A stretch of DNA of 9,428 nt from Candidatus Methylomirabilota bacterium (GCA_016199025.1 JACQHM010000040.1:1-9428), one strand, 5' to 3'. Shown: positions 1 to 6,322, counted from the first letter of the stretch. Translations and numbers: made by a program. The notes: generated from the letters alone by a model not told the origin.

Positions 1-1138
1 CCTTGGTGCTCTCCGTGATCCCCGCCGCCATGCCCCGGATCGCTTCCAGCCTCCCCCGCGCCCCTTGGGGGACCCTTCCACCGGTCAGGAGCTTCTCGAC
101 CGTGGGGAGGAGGGCCCTGGCCGAACTCCCGACCTCCATCTGCATGGTTTGGAGGACGAGCCGGTTGATCCCTCTGGCCTGGTAGCCGACCTGGGGGTGG
201 AGCTCCCGGACGAAGTCACTCACGGCCTCGTAGAGGGCCTTTTGCTCTGTCGTTGGCTTCAACCTAATAGTGTGGGCAGAGCGCGGGGGGAGGCGTTGCT
301 CCACCTGGCTCCGGCTGTTCCGGATCATGCACTCGCCTAACAGCTCCCTGAGCGTTTGGATGTTCTTGGGCCGCCGGCGCTCCCCTCGGGTGACGAACTC
401 CCGCTTGAACTGCCGTAAGGTCTTCAACTGGCCGGGCTTCAAGATCGTGACCAGGTTGAAGAGTTCCTCCAAATCATTCTGGACAGGGGTGGCGGTGAGA
501 AGGAGGATGAACTTCTTGTCCAAGACGTTGACGAACTGCCAGTTCACGGTGGACCGGCTCCTCAGGTGGTGGGCCTCATCGACGATGACCAGATCGTATC
601 GGATCCCCTGGATCATGGAGGCATGGTCCACTGCCTTGGCCGTGGGGAGCGAGGCGATGACCAAGGGGAAATGGGCCCAGGCCTCCTTCCCCAGGGCCTT
701 GAACTCCGGATCCTCGTGGGTGATGAAGGAGAGGTCGAATTTCGCCTCCATCTCCTCCTTCCACTGCTCCACCAACCCTGGCGGGGTGAGGATGAGGGCC
801 TTCCGCACCAACCCCCGCATCATGTACTCTTTCAAGATGATCCCGGCCTCGATGGTCTTCCCCAACCCCACCTCGTCACAGAGGAGCGCCCGGCCCCTGA
901 ACCGTCGGAGCACCTTCCTGGCGGCCTCGATCTGATAGGGATAATGCTCCATGTTTCGCAAGGTGGGGAGGCAGATCAGCTCCTCGAACTCCTGGATCAG
1001 AGAGGCCTGGTGGGCCAGGAGGTTGAGCTGATACGCCTCGCGGGACTCGAAACGCCCCTCCTCCACCCACTTGAGGAGCTTCAGGTCCCCCTCCTCGAAA
1101 CGTAGGCTATAGTCCTTCCACCCCTCCTGCAAGGACAC
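1..1138 (-). CDS. SNF2/RapA-like DEAD/DEAH-box helicase, N-terminal part (runs off left edge)
   Basis: This is a partial gene of 379 codons, open to the window edge. The GTG start at 1138-1136 is preceded by an AAGGGAG Shine-Dalgarno about 7 bases away. After a charged N-terminal segment of about 65 residues comes a superfamily 2 ATPase core: Q-motif-like HYPYQIEAAR (65-74), Walker A CDEVGLGKTIEAG (87-99), LILTPPGLVEQW (motif Ia region, 115-126), Walker B DEAHH (187-191) and motif III TATPVQN (215-221). The DEVGLGKTIEAG wording is typical of bacterial SNF2/RapA-type translocases, which move on double-stranded DNA and remodel protein-DNA or RNA polymerase complexes. The C-terminal helicase lobe (motifs IV-VI) would lie to the left of position 1 and is not visible. 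The N-terminus is too short to hold the RapA Tudor domains, so this is more likely a stand-alone SNF2-family protein than RapA itself. Its cellular role cannot be told from this window. Confidence 0.93.
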   Translation of the reverse strand, partial: MSLQEGWKDYSLRFEEGDLKLLKWVEEGRFESREAYQLNLLAHQASLIQEFEELICLPTLRNMEHYPYQIEAARKVLRRFRGRALLCDEVGLGKTIEAGIILKEYMMRGLVRKALILTPPGLVEQWKEEMEAKFDLSFITHEDPEFKALGKEAWAHFPLVIASLPTAKAVDHASMIQGIRYDLVIVDEAHHLRSRSTVNWQFVNVLDKKFILLLTATPVQNDLEELFNLVTILKPGQLKTLRQFKREFVTRGERRRPKNIQTLRELLGECMIRNSRSQVEQRLPPRSAHTIRLKPTTEQKALYEAVSDFVRELHPQVGYQARGINRLVLQTMQMEVGSSARALLPTVEKLLTGGRVPQGARGRLEAIRGMAAGITESTK

Positions 1139-1167
1139 CTGTGCTCTCCCTTGTGCGTCGCGACTCG

Positions 1168-1196
1168 ATTATAGGGCGGAGGCGGAAGGGCGTCAA
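1168..1196 (-). promoter_or_regulatory. Sigma70-type promoter of the helicase gene
   Basis: On the minus strand, TTGACG (1196-1191) and a perfect TATAAT (1173-1168) are separated by exactly 17 bases. Transcription would start near 1161, giving a short leader of about 23 bases before the Shine-Dalgarno and GTG start of the helicase. The spacing and near-consensus match make this one of the best-supported sites in the window. Further upstream, 1197-1320 holds no gene that I can see, only a small perfect hairpin, GGCTA-TCG-TAGCC, at 1231-1243. Confidence 0.8.
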
Positions 1197-1320
1197 CAGG
1201 AGTCCGTGGAAGGCAGACAATTTGAGATAAGGCTATCGTAGCCGACTGTGGACCTTAAAGGGACCATCTGATGAAGGGGCGTGAAGAGCCATCGGAACCC
1301 CCGCTCCCGTGGGCAAGGGG

Positions 1321-1366
1321 AAATCCCCCCGTTCCCCCCTTTCCCAAAGGGGGGGTGGGGGGATTT
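1321..1366. repeat. G/C-run palindromic repeat (REP/MITE-like hairpin)
   Basis: Arms 1321-1342 (AAATC6GTTC6TTT) and 1346-1366 (AAAG7TG6ATTT) are near-perfect reverse complements around a CCC loop, forming a stem of about 20 bp. It starts one base past the antitoxin stop codon, so on the minus strand it could fold as a 3' end hairpin of the toxin-antitoxin transcript. No U-run follows it, so a classical terminator is not supported. Sequences of this kind (AAATCCCCCC ... GGGGGGATTT) recur, from general knowledge, as dispersed repeats in many environmental bacterial genomes. I infer the same here, but only one copy is visible in this window. Both strands carry two G-runs of six or more. Confidence 0.7.
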
Positions 1367-1582
1367 CTATGGGCGATGGCGTCGCACCCCAGCCGTGCCG
1401 GCCATCAGCTTTTGGATCAAAGCACGATGCTCGACGGTGAGGCGCTGGATTTCTTGAGCATCATAGAGTTCATCGCTGAATTCGTGGGTCTCCCAATACT
1501 CACGTTCAGCGTCCTCAGATGGAAATGTTGCTGGGATCTCGTCGAGCGAATGAATGATCTTGCGTTTCCGCTCACGGCTCAT
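1367..1582 (-). CDS. Antitoxin partner of BrnT-type toxin (BrnA/CopG-like)
   Basis: A 71-residue protein whose ATG overlaps the stop of the upstream toxin gene by four bases (ATGA), so the two are translationally coupled. It is charged and has no membrane segment. The central text IPATFPSEDAEREYWETHEF (residues 16-35), followed by SDELYDA, resembles the short antitoxins annotated as CopG/BrnA-like beside BrnT toxins, which bind their own promoter and neutralise the RNase. The C-terminus is usually where a ribbon-helix-helix DNA-binding segment would lie. Here it reads IQRLTVEHRALIQKLMAG and then an arginine-rich tail (GVRRHRP), and I cannot identify a ribbon-helix-helix with confidence. The stop codon abuts the palindromic repeat, so the tail may have been altered by insertion. 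The antitoxin role rests on gene order and the conserved short motif. Confidence 0.75.
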   Translation of the reverse strand: MSRERKRKIIHSLDEIPATFPSEDAEREYWETHEFSDELYDAQEIQRLTVEHRALIQKLMAGTAGVRRHRP

Positions 1583-1860
1583 CGACGCTGGTACCTCCGT
1601 TTTTGAGTGGGTGTCATTTCCACCGCGCTAATGGGACGGATCAGCAGGTTTCCCTCTGCATCCTGTCGCAACGTATAGATGACTCGAAGATACTTGCCAG
1701 ATGTCCGGGCCCGGCCAAGGAGCTCGTAACGGACCTCGCCGCCGACTTGTATCCTCTTGGTACGAAGGGCACGTTGGTCAAGGAGTGCTTCTTCAATTTC
1801 CCAATCCTGCACGCCATGCTTCACGTTTTTGTTGGTATTCCCTGCATCCCACTGAAACAT
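1579..1860 (-). CDS. brnT: BrnT family (DUF497) ribonuclease toxin
   Basis: A 93-residue basic protein with the hallmarks of the BrnT/DUF497 family. An N-terminal FQWDAGNTNKNVKHGV (residues 2-17) corresponds to the family's F-x-W-D-x-x-N-x-x-K-x-x-K-H-G signature. A central acidic helix (EIEEALLDQ) follows, and then a C-terminal LRVIYTLR ... IRPISAVEMTPTQKRRY (58-90) corresponding to the closing strands and R-x-Y end. BrnT toxins are RelE-fold RNases that stop growth by cutting RNA. The toxin gene precedes the antitoxin, the normal order for brnTA. The ATG at 1860 has only a weak upstream AGGA. No convincing promoter was found between 1861 and 2077, a 217-base stretch in which I see no gene. 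Full length for the family, with no sign of decay, unlike the genes to its right. Confidence 0.88.
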   Translation of the reverse strand: MFQWDAGNTNKNVKHGVQDWEIEEALLDQRALRTKRIQVGGEVRYELLGRARTSGKYLRVIYTLRQDAEGNLLIRPISAVEMTPTQKRRYQRR

Positions 1861-2077
1861 CCAAATATCCTATGACCACCCTGCACCTGATCCTCCGGGC
1901 CGATGAGGTCAATCGGTCTCCTTGGCGACCTAATGGTTCAAAGATACAAGAATGCTTAAAGTGGGGCAAGAAGAAAGATAGGGTAGCTCAAGCATCTCGA
2001 CCTCGGCGACGGAAGAAACTCTGGTAGATTCCTCAGGTGACAAGTGGAAGTTCGGCGGGGTGCAGGTATTTTCCAGA

Positions 2078-3055
2078 TTACGGGAAGGTGTGCGTGACGA
2101 GGTTGTTAAAGCTGCAGTTTGACCGTTCGACTGCCTGTAGCAGAATTGTTTTTCCGCTGGCTTGGTTGGGCACGAATCCACTCAGGTGCACGTGGCCACT
2201 GGTATCCGCCACGGCACGTGCGGTCAGCTTCGGATTGAGGATGTCAACCGTGACCCCGGGGCATCCTGGGACAGCAGTGGAACTGCTCTGGAACCCATGG
2301 ACGAAGAAAACCTTCGCGTCAGGCGTGGCGCAGCTCACCTCGAGGGTATTGACCGTTCCGGCCAGACCTGGGGTGGGGCCGCTAAGGATCAGACCTAAGT
2401 CCTGTACCGTCACCACTACAGTATCCGGTGCGCTGTCCACTAAGCCGTCATTCGTGATGAGCTGAAAGGTTAGGAGGGTTCCAGCCGGTCCCACGCACGG
2501 TGCCTCGAAGCTGGGAGTAGGGCTGGTCGGATTAGAGAGCGTCACCATCGGTCCCGTCGTCTGGGTCCAACTGAAGATCAGAGGGTCGCCGTCAGGGTCG
2601 CTGCTTCCTGTGCCATCTAATGTCACTGTAGCCCCCTCGTTCACCGTCTGATCAGGGCCGGCATTCGCGATGGGAGACAGGACAACTCGCGCAGTGGCCA
2701 GGGCTCCTTTTGAAAACAGCTCTCCAGCAGCGTTCGTACCAGAGGCCGAAAAAGCAATGATGTATGCTCCGGCAAGGCCGGGTGGTGGCAAGTAGAGATT
2801 TCCATAGAGTCCATCGTCGGTGGAGCCATCACCGTGAAGCCCGTCATCGAGAAGCCCCACGGTATCTGTGAATCCATCAGGATGGGAAACCACCGCTTCA
2901 ACGTTGGCACCTAACACTGGAAAAAGACCATTTTCGATTAGTTGGGTATTTACTACGACCTGCTCAGAAGGACCGTACTGCCCTTTAAGCGGACCAATCG
3001 CCAGAGTGACCCCTCCTTCTGGAATGGCGGTGGCAAGAAATCCGGTGCTGTATAC
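2078..3055 (-). pseudogene. 5'-truncated extracellular protein with PKD-type (K319L-like) domain
   Basis: An open frame runs from after a TAG at 3058-3056 to a TAA at 2080-2078. The only plausible start, GTG at 2917, has no Shine-Dalgarno, while clearly homologous coding text continues upstream of it (ATAIPEGGVTLAIGPLKGQY and onward). The gene has therefore most likely lost its front end. In order, counting from the GTG: a calcium-loop-like LLDDGLHGDGSTDDGLYG (22-39), of the kind found at the end of secreted beta-sandwich or VWA-associated proteins; a PKD-type immunoglobulin-like domain, IANAGPDQTVNEG ... DPDGD ... FSWTQTTGP (83-172); and a C-terminal beta-rich domain ending LLQAVERSNC ... 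NNLVTHTF. Such proteins are secreted or displayed on the surface, often for adhesion or polymer binding. Signal peptide and N-terminal domain are missing. A short expressed fragment from 2917 cannot be excluded. Confidence 0.75.
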
Positions 3056-3144
3056 CTAAGCCGTGAAACGTACTTTAGCCCTTCGGTGGCAGCCAATAAT
3101 AGCGCAAAAATGCTTGGTTCTTCACGGCTTAGGTCTACAGCACC
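3044..3144. repeat. 24-bp inverted repeat around a 53-base spacer
   Basis: Positions 3044-3067 (GGTGCTGTATACCTAAGCCGTGAA) are, apart from one mismatch, the reverse complement of 3121-3144. Weaker similarity (GAAATCCG versus GAAATTCGG) extends about 9 bases further outward. The spacer 3068-3120 contains no ORF. The left arm overlaps the broken 5' edge of the PKD-domain remnant, and the right arm contains the last codons and TAG stop of the BNR-like remnant. As RNA it could form a long stem with a large loop. It may be a short transposon-like element, a replication template-switch scar at the rearrangement junction, or an assembly artefact. Its identity is not established. Confidence 0.75.
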
Positions 3145-3723
3145 CGAATTTCAAGGCTGTGGATATTGTTCGGCTGGCCGAAGTCGTGCCACACAAAGAA
3201 AACGTTCGGCCCGCTTACCGCGATACCAGGCTGCCCCGAATCCTCAGGATTTCGCGAAATATTAAGCAGCGGGGAAAAGGTCAATCCATTGTCGGTCGAT
3301 CGACGCAGCAGCGCCTCCCCGGTGCCGAAGAAATCATCTCCCCTACTATGAACACACCACCCAGTCCATCCACCGTGATGTTTGGGGCTCCCGACCCCGT
3401 CGGAGTGTTCGAGACATTAATGGGGGATGAGAACGTCGCTCCGCCATCGGTGGATCTGGCTAAGACGATCTCGGCACCGTTATTGATCTCTTGCCAGGCA
3501 ACGAACACATTTGGGCCGCTCGCGGCCACAACGGGGAATTGAGACGGGCAATTTGGGGTACTGGAGAGATTAGTTGGAGTCGAGAATGTGAGACCACCAT
3601 CCACAGAGTGAGCGTACACAATTCCCGCGATCGGAACCAAACTTCTCCACCAGACGACGTGAACGGTAGATCCGCTCGCAGCAACCCAAGGTGCTGCGAA
3701 AGTCCATCGAGATGTTGCTGGCT
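3135..3723 (-). pseudogene. Broken BNR-repeat (sialidase/neuraminidase-like) protein
   Basis: Minus-strand text shows successive beta-propeller-type repeats: VAASGSTVHVVWW, HSVDGGLTFSTPTNLSSTP, VAASGPNVFVAWQE, ARSTDGGATFSSPINVSNTP, then RRSTDNGLTFSPLLNISRNP and VSGPNVFFVWHD, ending HSLEIRVL and TAG at 3137-3135. The 'S-x-D-x-G-x-T-[FW]' Asp-box pattern is characteristic of the sialidase/BNR superfamily, normally secreted proteins. Two lesions are visible. A one-base frameshift near 3343/3344 separates the repeats; restoring one T on the minus strand would give VFIVWGDDFFGTGEALLRRS. The 5' side stops making sense near 3690 and meets an in-frame TAG at 3726-3724, with no start codon or signal peptide. 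The longest intact piece (TTG at 3640 to 3281) is not a plausible gene alone. Whether it was once an enzyme is unclear, since only repeats remain. Confidence 0.8.
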
Positions 3724-3783
3724 AGGGCCGACCCCGAGCGGCTCCAGGTAGCCATGAAGCTCCTGAAAGCCATCCTTGACTGA
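3670..3783 (+). pseudogene. C-terminal fragment of an unidentified helical protein
   Basis: A plus-strand frame between TAG (3667-3669) and TGA (3781-3783) reads, from about 3688, KVLRKSIEMLLARADPERLQ followed by VAMKLLKAILD. It is an amphipathic, leucine- and charge-rich pair of helices resembling the C-terminal tail of a small XRE-type regulator, although that family assignment is only an impression. There is no start codon or upstream domain in frame. The BNR-like sequence on the opposite strand takes over at about 3686-3692, which suggests a rearrangement joined the tail of this gene to the front-truncated BNR gene. It could also be a chance open frame, as it is only 37 codons. Confidence 0.4.
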
Positions 3784-3819
3784 TCCGGGATCTCTTTAGA
3801 TAGCAAGGGCTGCCATCCC

Positions 3820-3987
3820 TTAGGCCCTCAACGACCTATCAATGAACAGGTCTTCATCCAAATCATCCCAACGAATCCCCACGCCTCGACCAATGAGCGA
3901 TCAGTTCTGTCGCTCTGCGTCAATAGCATCTCGGAGGCGGGGGAATCACTCCAAGGAGACGCTAATCTCGCGCCCATTGATTCTCAT
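3820..3987 (-). pseudogene. DUF2442-like small protein with two in-frame TGA codons
   Basis: The minus-strand frame from ATG 3987-3985 to TAA 3822-3820 reads MRINGREISVSLE, TGA, FPRLRDAIDAERQN, TGA, SLIGRGVGIRWDDLDEDLF. This matches the DUF2442 pattern (…G-R-x-I-S-V-x-L-x-W-[FY]-P-R-L … N-W-x-L-I-G-x-G-x-G-I-x-W-x-D-L-D-E-D). Both TGA codons (3948-3946 and 3903-3901) fall exactly where the family has Trp, so TGG has become TGA twice. DUF2442 proteins are short (roughly 75-90 residues) and often sit beside DUF4160 in putative toxin-antitoxin-like pairs. No DUF4160 partner is visible. The frame stays open upstream of the ATG for about 24 codons (DQADWPILPLKGGQT), so the original start is uncertain. 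Neighbouring genes use TGA as stop, which argues for decay and not recoding. Confidence 0.75.
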
Positions 3988-4108
3988 AGTCTGTCCACCT
4001 TTCAAAGGAAGTATCGGCCAATCAGCCTGATCTCCGTCAGCTTTGTCTACCAGCGTTGCCCTGATTCACCCCTGCGGATCTGTTATATGCCCATGGGACC
4101 CTTGCCCG

Positions 4109-4137
4109 TTGACACCCTTGGCCTCTCGGTCTATAGT
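4109..4137 (+). promoter_or_regulatory. Sigma70-type promoter of the Ldh/AKR operon
   Basis: A perfect TTGACA (4109-4114) and TATAGT (4132-4137) are separated by 17 bases. Transcription would begin near 4144, leaving a leader of about 120 bases before the ATG at 4266. That leader contains the short repeat at 4165-4188. No gene fits 3988-4265, so this site probably drives the three-gene operon that follows. Confidence 0.75.
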
Positions 4138-4164
4138 GGGGCCGATCACTTGGTGGAGGCAAAG

Positions 4165-4188
4165 GAGATTGCTTCGCTCGCAATGACA
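4165..4188. repeat. Short dispersed-repeat-like element with a small hairpin
   Basis: GAGATTGCTTCGCTCGCAAT followed by GACA can fold as ATTGC (4168-4172), loop TTCGCTC, GCAAT (4180-4184). From general knowledge the text TGTCATTGCGAGCGAAGCAA (its reverse complement) is a frequent dispersed intergenic repeat in diverse bacterial genomes. Only one copy is visible here, so the repeat status is inferred. It lies in the transcribed leader of the downstream operon. Confidence 0.5.
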
Positions 4189-4265
4189 GGGTCTGGATAA
4201 AGCCGGTGAACGGTTATGAGGCATGAAACAGGACAGTTGTTGACTCTGACAGAGAGGGGGCGATC

Positions 4266-5339
4266 ATGAAGGAGAAAGGGGAGGCTGAGCGACGGGTCGA
4301 TGCCGCGGACCTCACAAGGGTGGTCACGGCTATCTTCCAACGGGTGGGGATGTTAGAGGAGGACGCGGACCTCCTGGCCACGACCCTCATTGCCGCCGAC
4401 CTCCGTGGTGTCCACTCCCATGGTGTCATGAGAGTGCCCAACTATGTTCATCGCTTGACCAAAGGCGGCGTGGACCCTCGTGGACGCCCACGCATCGTGC
4501 GGGACATGGGCGCGGCCCTCCTGGTGGATGGGGGAAACAGCATGGGCCAGATCGGTGGGCGCTTCGCCATGGAGCGGATCATTGAACGGGCCAGGACAAC
4601 GGGGATCGCGGCAGCCGGTGTTCGGGGGAGCAACCACTGCGGGGCGATGGCCTACTTTGCCATGATGGCCCTGGAAGAGGATATGATCGGCCTGGCAACC
4701 ACCAATGCCCTGCCGGTCATGGCCCCCTGGGGCGGGGCCGAGCGGATCCTCGGCATCAACCCCCTGGCGGTCGCCATCCCGACCGGTGAGGAGTTCCCCA
4801 TCGTCCTGGATATGGCCTTTAGCGGCTCGGCCCGCGGCAAGATCCAGATCTACCACCAGAAGGGGCTCCGCCTGCCCGAGGGCTGGGCGCTGGATGCCGA
4901 AGGCCGTCCGACGACCGACCCCGCGGCCGCCCTCGACGGCCTGCTCATGCCCATCGGGGGGTTCAAAGGGACCGGCCTGGCTCTTGTGATGGGCCTCCTG
5001 TCCGCTGTCCTCACCGGGGCCAGCTACGGCACCGAGCTGGGCAGTCTGGAGACGGGATCCCGCCCCGGGGAGGACGGGCATTTCTTCATGGCTATCCGCG
5101 TGGCCGCCTTCGAAGACGTGGACCGGTTCAAGGCGAGGGTGGATGGGGTCATCCGCCAGATCCACGCCTGCCGCTTAGCGGAAGGTTTCAACCGGACCTA
5201 CGCGCCGGGTGAGCTGGAGTTTCTCACCGAAGCGGCGTACCGGCGGGACGGCATCCCGCTGAATGCGGTCACCTTGGCCGACCTCATGGAGGAGGGGAAG
5301 CGGCTGGGCGTGGACGTGACGGCTCTTGCGTCTTCGTAA
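4266..5339 (+). CDS. Ldh-family NAD(P)-dependent oxidoreductase (malate/L-lactate/sulfolactate dehydrogenase type)
   Basis: A 357-residue protein, the normal length for this family. The ATG has an AGGGGG Shine-Dalgarno six bases upstream. The family signature is clear throughout: RGVHSHGVMRV (47-57), with the His of S-H-G expected to act in catalysis; GSNHCGAMAYF (121-131); the nucleotide-binding stretch LGINPLAVAIPTGEE (162-176), LDMAFSGSARGKI (181-193); and MPIGGFKGTGLALVM (229-243). These cytosolic enzymes oxidise a 2-hydroxyacid to its 2-oxoacid with NAD(P), or the reverse. Members include malate, L-lactate, L-sulfolactate and ureidoglycolate dehydrogenases and imine reductases, so the substrate cannot be read from sequence alone. 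The expected LDMATS is LDMAFS here, a mild change. It is first in an operon, followed 14 bases later by an aldo/keto reductase, which suggests both act on the same hydroxy/keto metabolite. Confidence 0.93.
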   Translation: MKEKGEAERRVDAADLTRVVTAIFQRVGMLEEDADLLATTLIAADLRGVHSHGVMRVPNYVHRLTKGGVDPRGRPRIVRDMGAALLVDGGNSMGQIGGRFAMERIIERARTTGIAAAGVRGSNHCGAMAYFAMMALEEDMIGLATTNALPVMAPWGGAERILGINPLAVAIPTGEEFPIVLDMAFSGSARGKIQIYHQKGLRLPEGWALDAEGRPTTDPAAALDGLLMPIGGFKGTGLALVMGLLSAVLTGASYGTELGSLETGSRPGEDGHFFMAIRVAAFEDVDRFKARVDGVIRQIHACRLAEGFNRTYAPGELEFLTEAAYRRDGIPLNAVTLADLMEEGKRLGVDVTALASS

Positions 5340-5353
5340 GCCAAGGAGAGGAT

Positions 5354-6322
5354 ATGCAGTATCGAAGGTTCGGGAAGACGGGGTATCAGGTGTCCGAGAT
5401 CAGCTTCGGCGCCTGGGGGATCGGGAAAGGCTGGTGGGGGCCAACGGACGACGCCCTCTCGATCCGGGCCCTCCTTCGGGCGATGGAGCTGGGGGTCAAC
5501 TTCATCGATACGGCCTATGGTTACGGCGATGGGCATAGCGAGCGGTTGATCGCCCAGGCGTTTCGAGAGTACGGTCGGCGGGTCTTCGTGGCGACCAAGA
5601 TCCCCCTTCGGACCTCGGACTGGCCGCCCAGACCTGGCACCCGGGCCCGGGAGGCATTCCCGGGGAAATGGATCGTGGACCACACGGAGCGGAGCTTGAG
5701 GAACCTGGAGACCGAGTGTCTCGATCTCCAGCAGCTTCACATCTGGCGGGATGAGTGGCTGAAAGAGGATGAGTGGCTGGAGGCGATCCAACGGTTGAAG
5801 GAACAGGGGAAGATCCGGTTCTTCGGGGTCTCCATCATCGACCATCAGCCGGAGACCGCTCTGAAGATCGTCGCATCAGGGGTCGTCGATACCGTCCAGG
5901 TGATCTACAATATCTTCGACCCATCGGCTGCCGAGGAACTCTTCCCCCTCTGCCGCCAGCACGACGTCGGGGTGATCGCCCGGGTCCCCTTCGACGAGGG
6001 AAGCCTGACGGGGAAGCTCAAGCCGGACATGAAGTTAGACCCCAATACTTTTCAGGGTTTCTACTTCAAGGGGAGCCGCCTCCAGGAGACCTGCCGGCGG
6101 GTAGAGAGGCTGAAAGGTCTCCTCCGTGAAGGGATCGAGACCCTGCCGAAGCTCGCCCTGAAGTTTTGCTTAAGCCACCCGGCGGTCTCAACCGTGATCC
6201 CTGGGATGCGGCGGCCGGAGCATGTGGAGGAAAATGTTGCCGCCTCGGACGGGAAGCTCCTTAGCCAAGCGGAGCTCCTGGCCTTAAAGGCCCATGCCTG
6301 GCCCAGGAACTTCTATCAATGA
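5354..6322 (+). CDS. Aldo/keto reductase
   Basis: A 322-residue (alpha/beta)8-barrel oxidoreductase of the aldo/keto reductase superfamily, using NAD(P)H to reduce carbonyl compounds. The start ATG follows AAGGAG by five bases. The N-terminal YRRFGKTGYQVSEISFGAWG (3-22) is the standard opening. The catalytic tetrad is complete: Asp52 and Tyr57 in FIDTAYGYGDGHSE, Lys82 in VATKI, and His129 in LQQLHIW. The cofactor-binding end shows TVIPGMRRPEHVEEN (280-294). It belongs to the broad group near general stress protein/YajO-type bacterial reductases; the substrate is not predictable. An insertion between Lys82 and His129 (SDWPPRPGTRAREAFPGK) is richer in Pro and Arg than usual and may shape the active-site mouth. 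It sits 14 bases after the Ldh-type gene and overlaps the next gene by four bases, so all three are likely co-transcribed. Confidence 0.94.
   Translation: MQYRRFGKTGYQVSEISFGAWGIGKGWWGPTDDALSIRALLRAMELGVNFIDTAYGYGDGHSERLIAQAFREYGRRVFVATKIPLRTSDWPPRPGTRAREAFPGKWIVDHTERSLRNLETECLDLQQLHIWRDEWLKEDEWLEAIQRLKEQGKIRFFGVSIIDHQPETALKIVASGVVDTVQVIYNIFDPSAAEELFPLCRQHDVGVIARVPFDEGSLTGKLKPDMKLDPNTFQGFYFKGSRLQETCRRVERLKGLLREGIETLPKLALKFCLSHPAVSTVIPGMRRPEHVEENVAASDGKLLSQAELLALKAHAWPRNFYQ

Noticed and set aside
270..1105. Long plus-strand open frames across 1-1140
   Set aside because: They lie opposite the helicase, whose minus-strand frame carries complete SF2 motifs; the plus-strand translations show no domain.
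1321..1366. CRISPR repeat or array
   Set aside because: Only a single palindromic unit, with no spacer-repeat periodicity or cas gene.
2037..2117. Plausible-looking plus-strand peptide (SSGDKWKFGGVQVFSRLREG) upstream of 2117
   Set aside because: It overlaps the natural C-terminus of the PKD protein on the minus strand, has no start codon signals and no known domain; most likely chance.
2037..2465. Plus-strand open frame of 142 codons over the PKD gene
   Set aside because: No family resemblance; the minus frame has a clear PKD domain.
3044..3144. Integron attC site or invertible promoter
   Set aside because: The attC core motifs (RYYYAAC/GTTRRRY) are absent, no integrase or invertase gene is visible, and the spacer is short with no convincing promoter.
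3820..3987. Genome-wide UGA-to-Trp recoding
   Set aside because: The aldo/keto reductase, J-domain and receiver-PAS genes end at TGA, and the same DUF2442 frame uses TGG for another Trp, so a changed code is unlikely.
3842..4030. 62-codon plus-strand open frame
   Set aside because: It is the antisense of the DUF2442-like frame, which has family-level similarity; the plus text has none.
4353..5845. Long minus-strand open frames opposite the Ldh and aldo/keto reductase genes
   Set aside because: High-GC antisense shadows: Pro/Gly/His-rich text without motifs, while the plus-strand genes are full length with catalytic residues.
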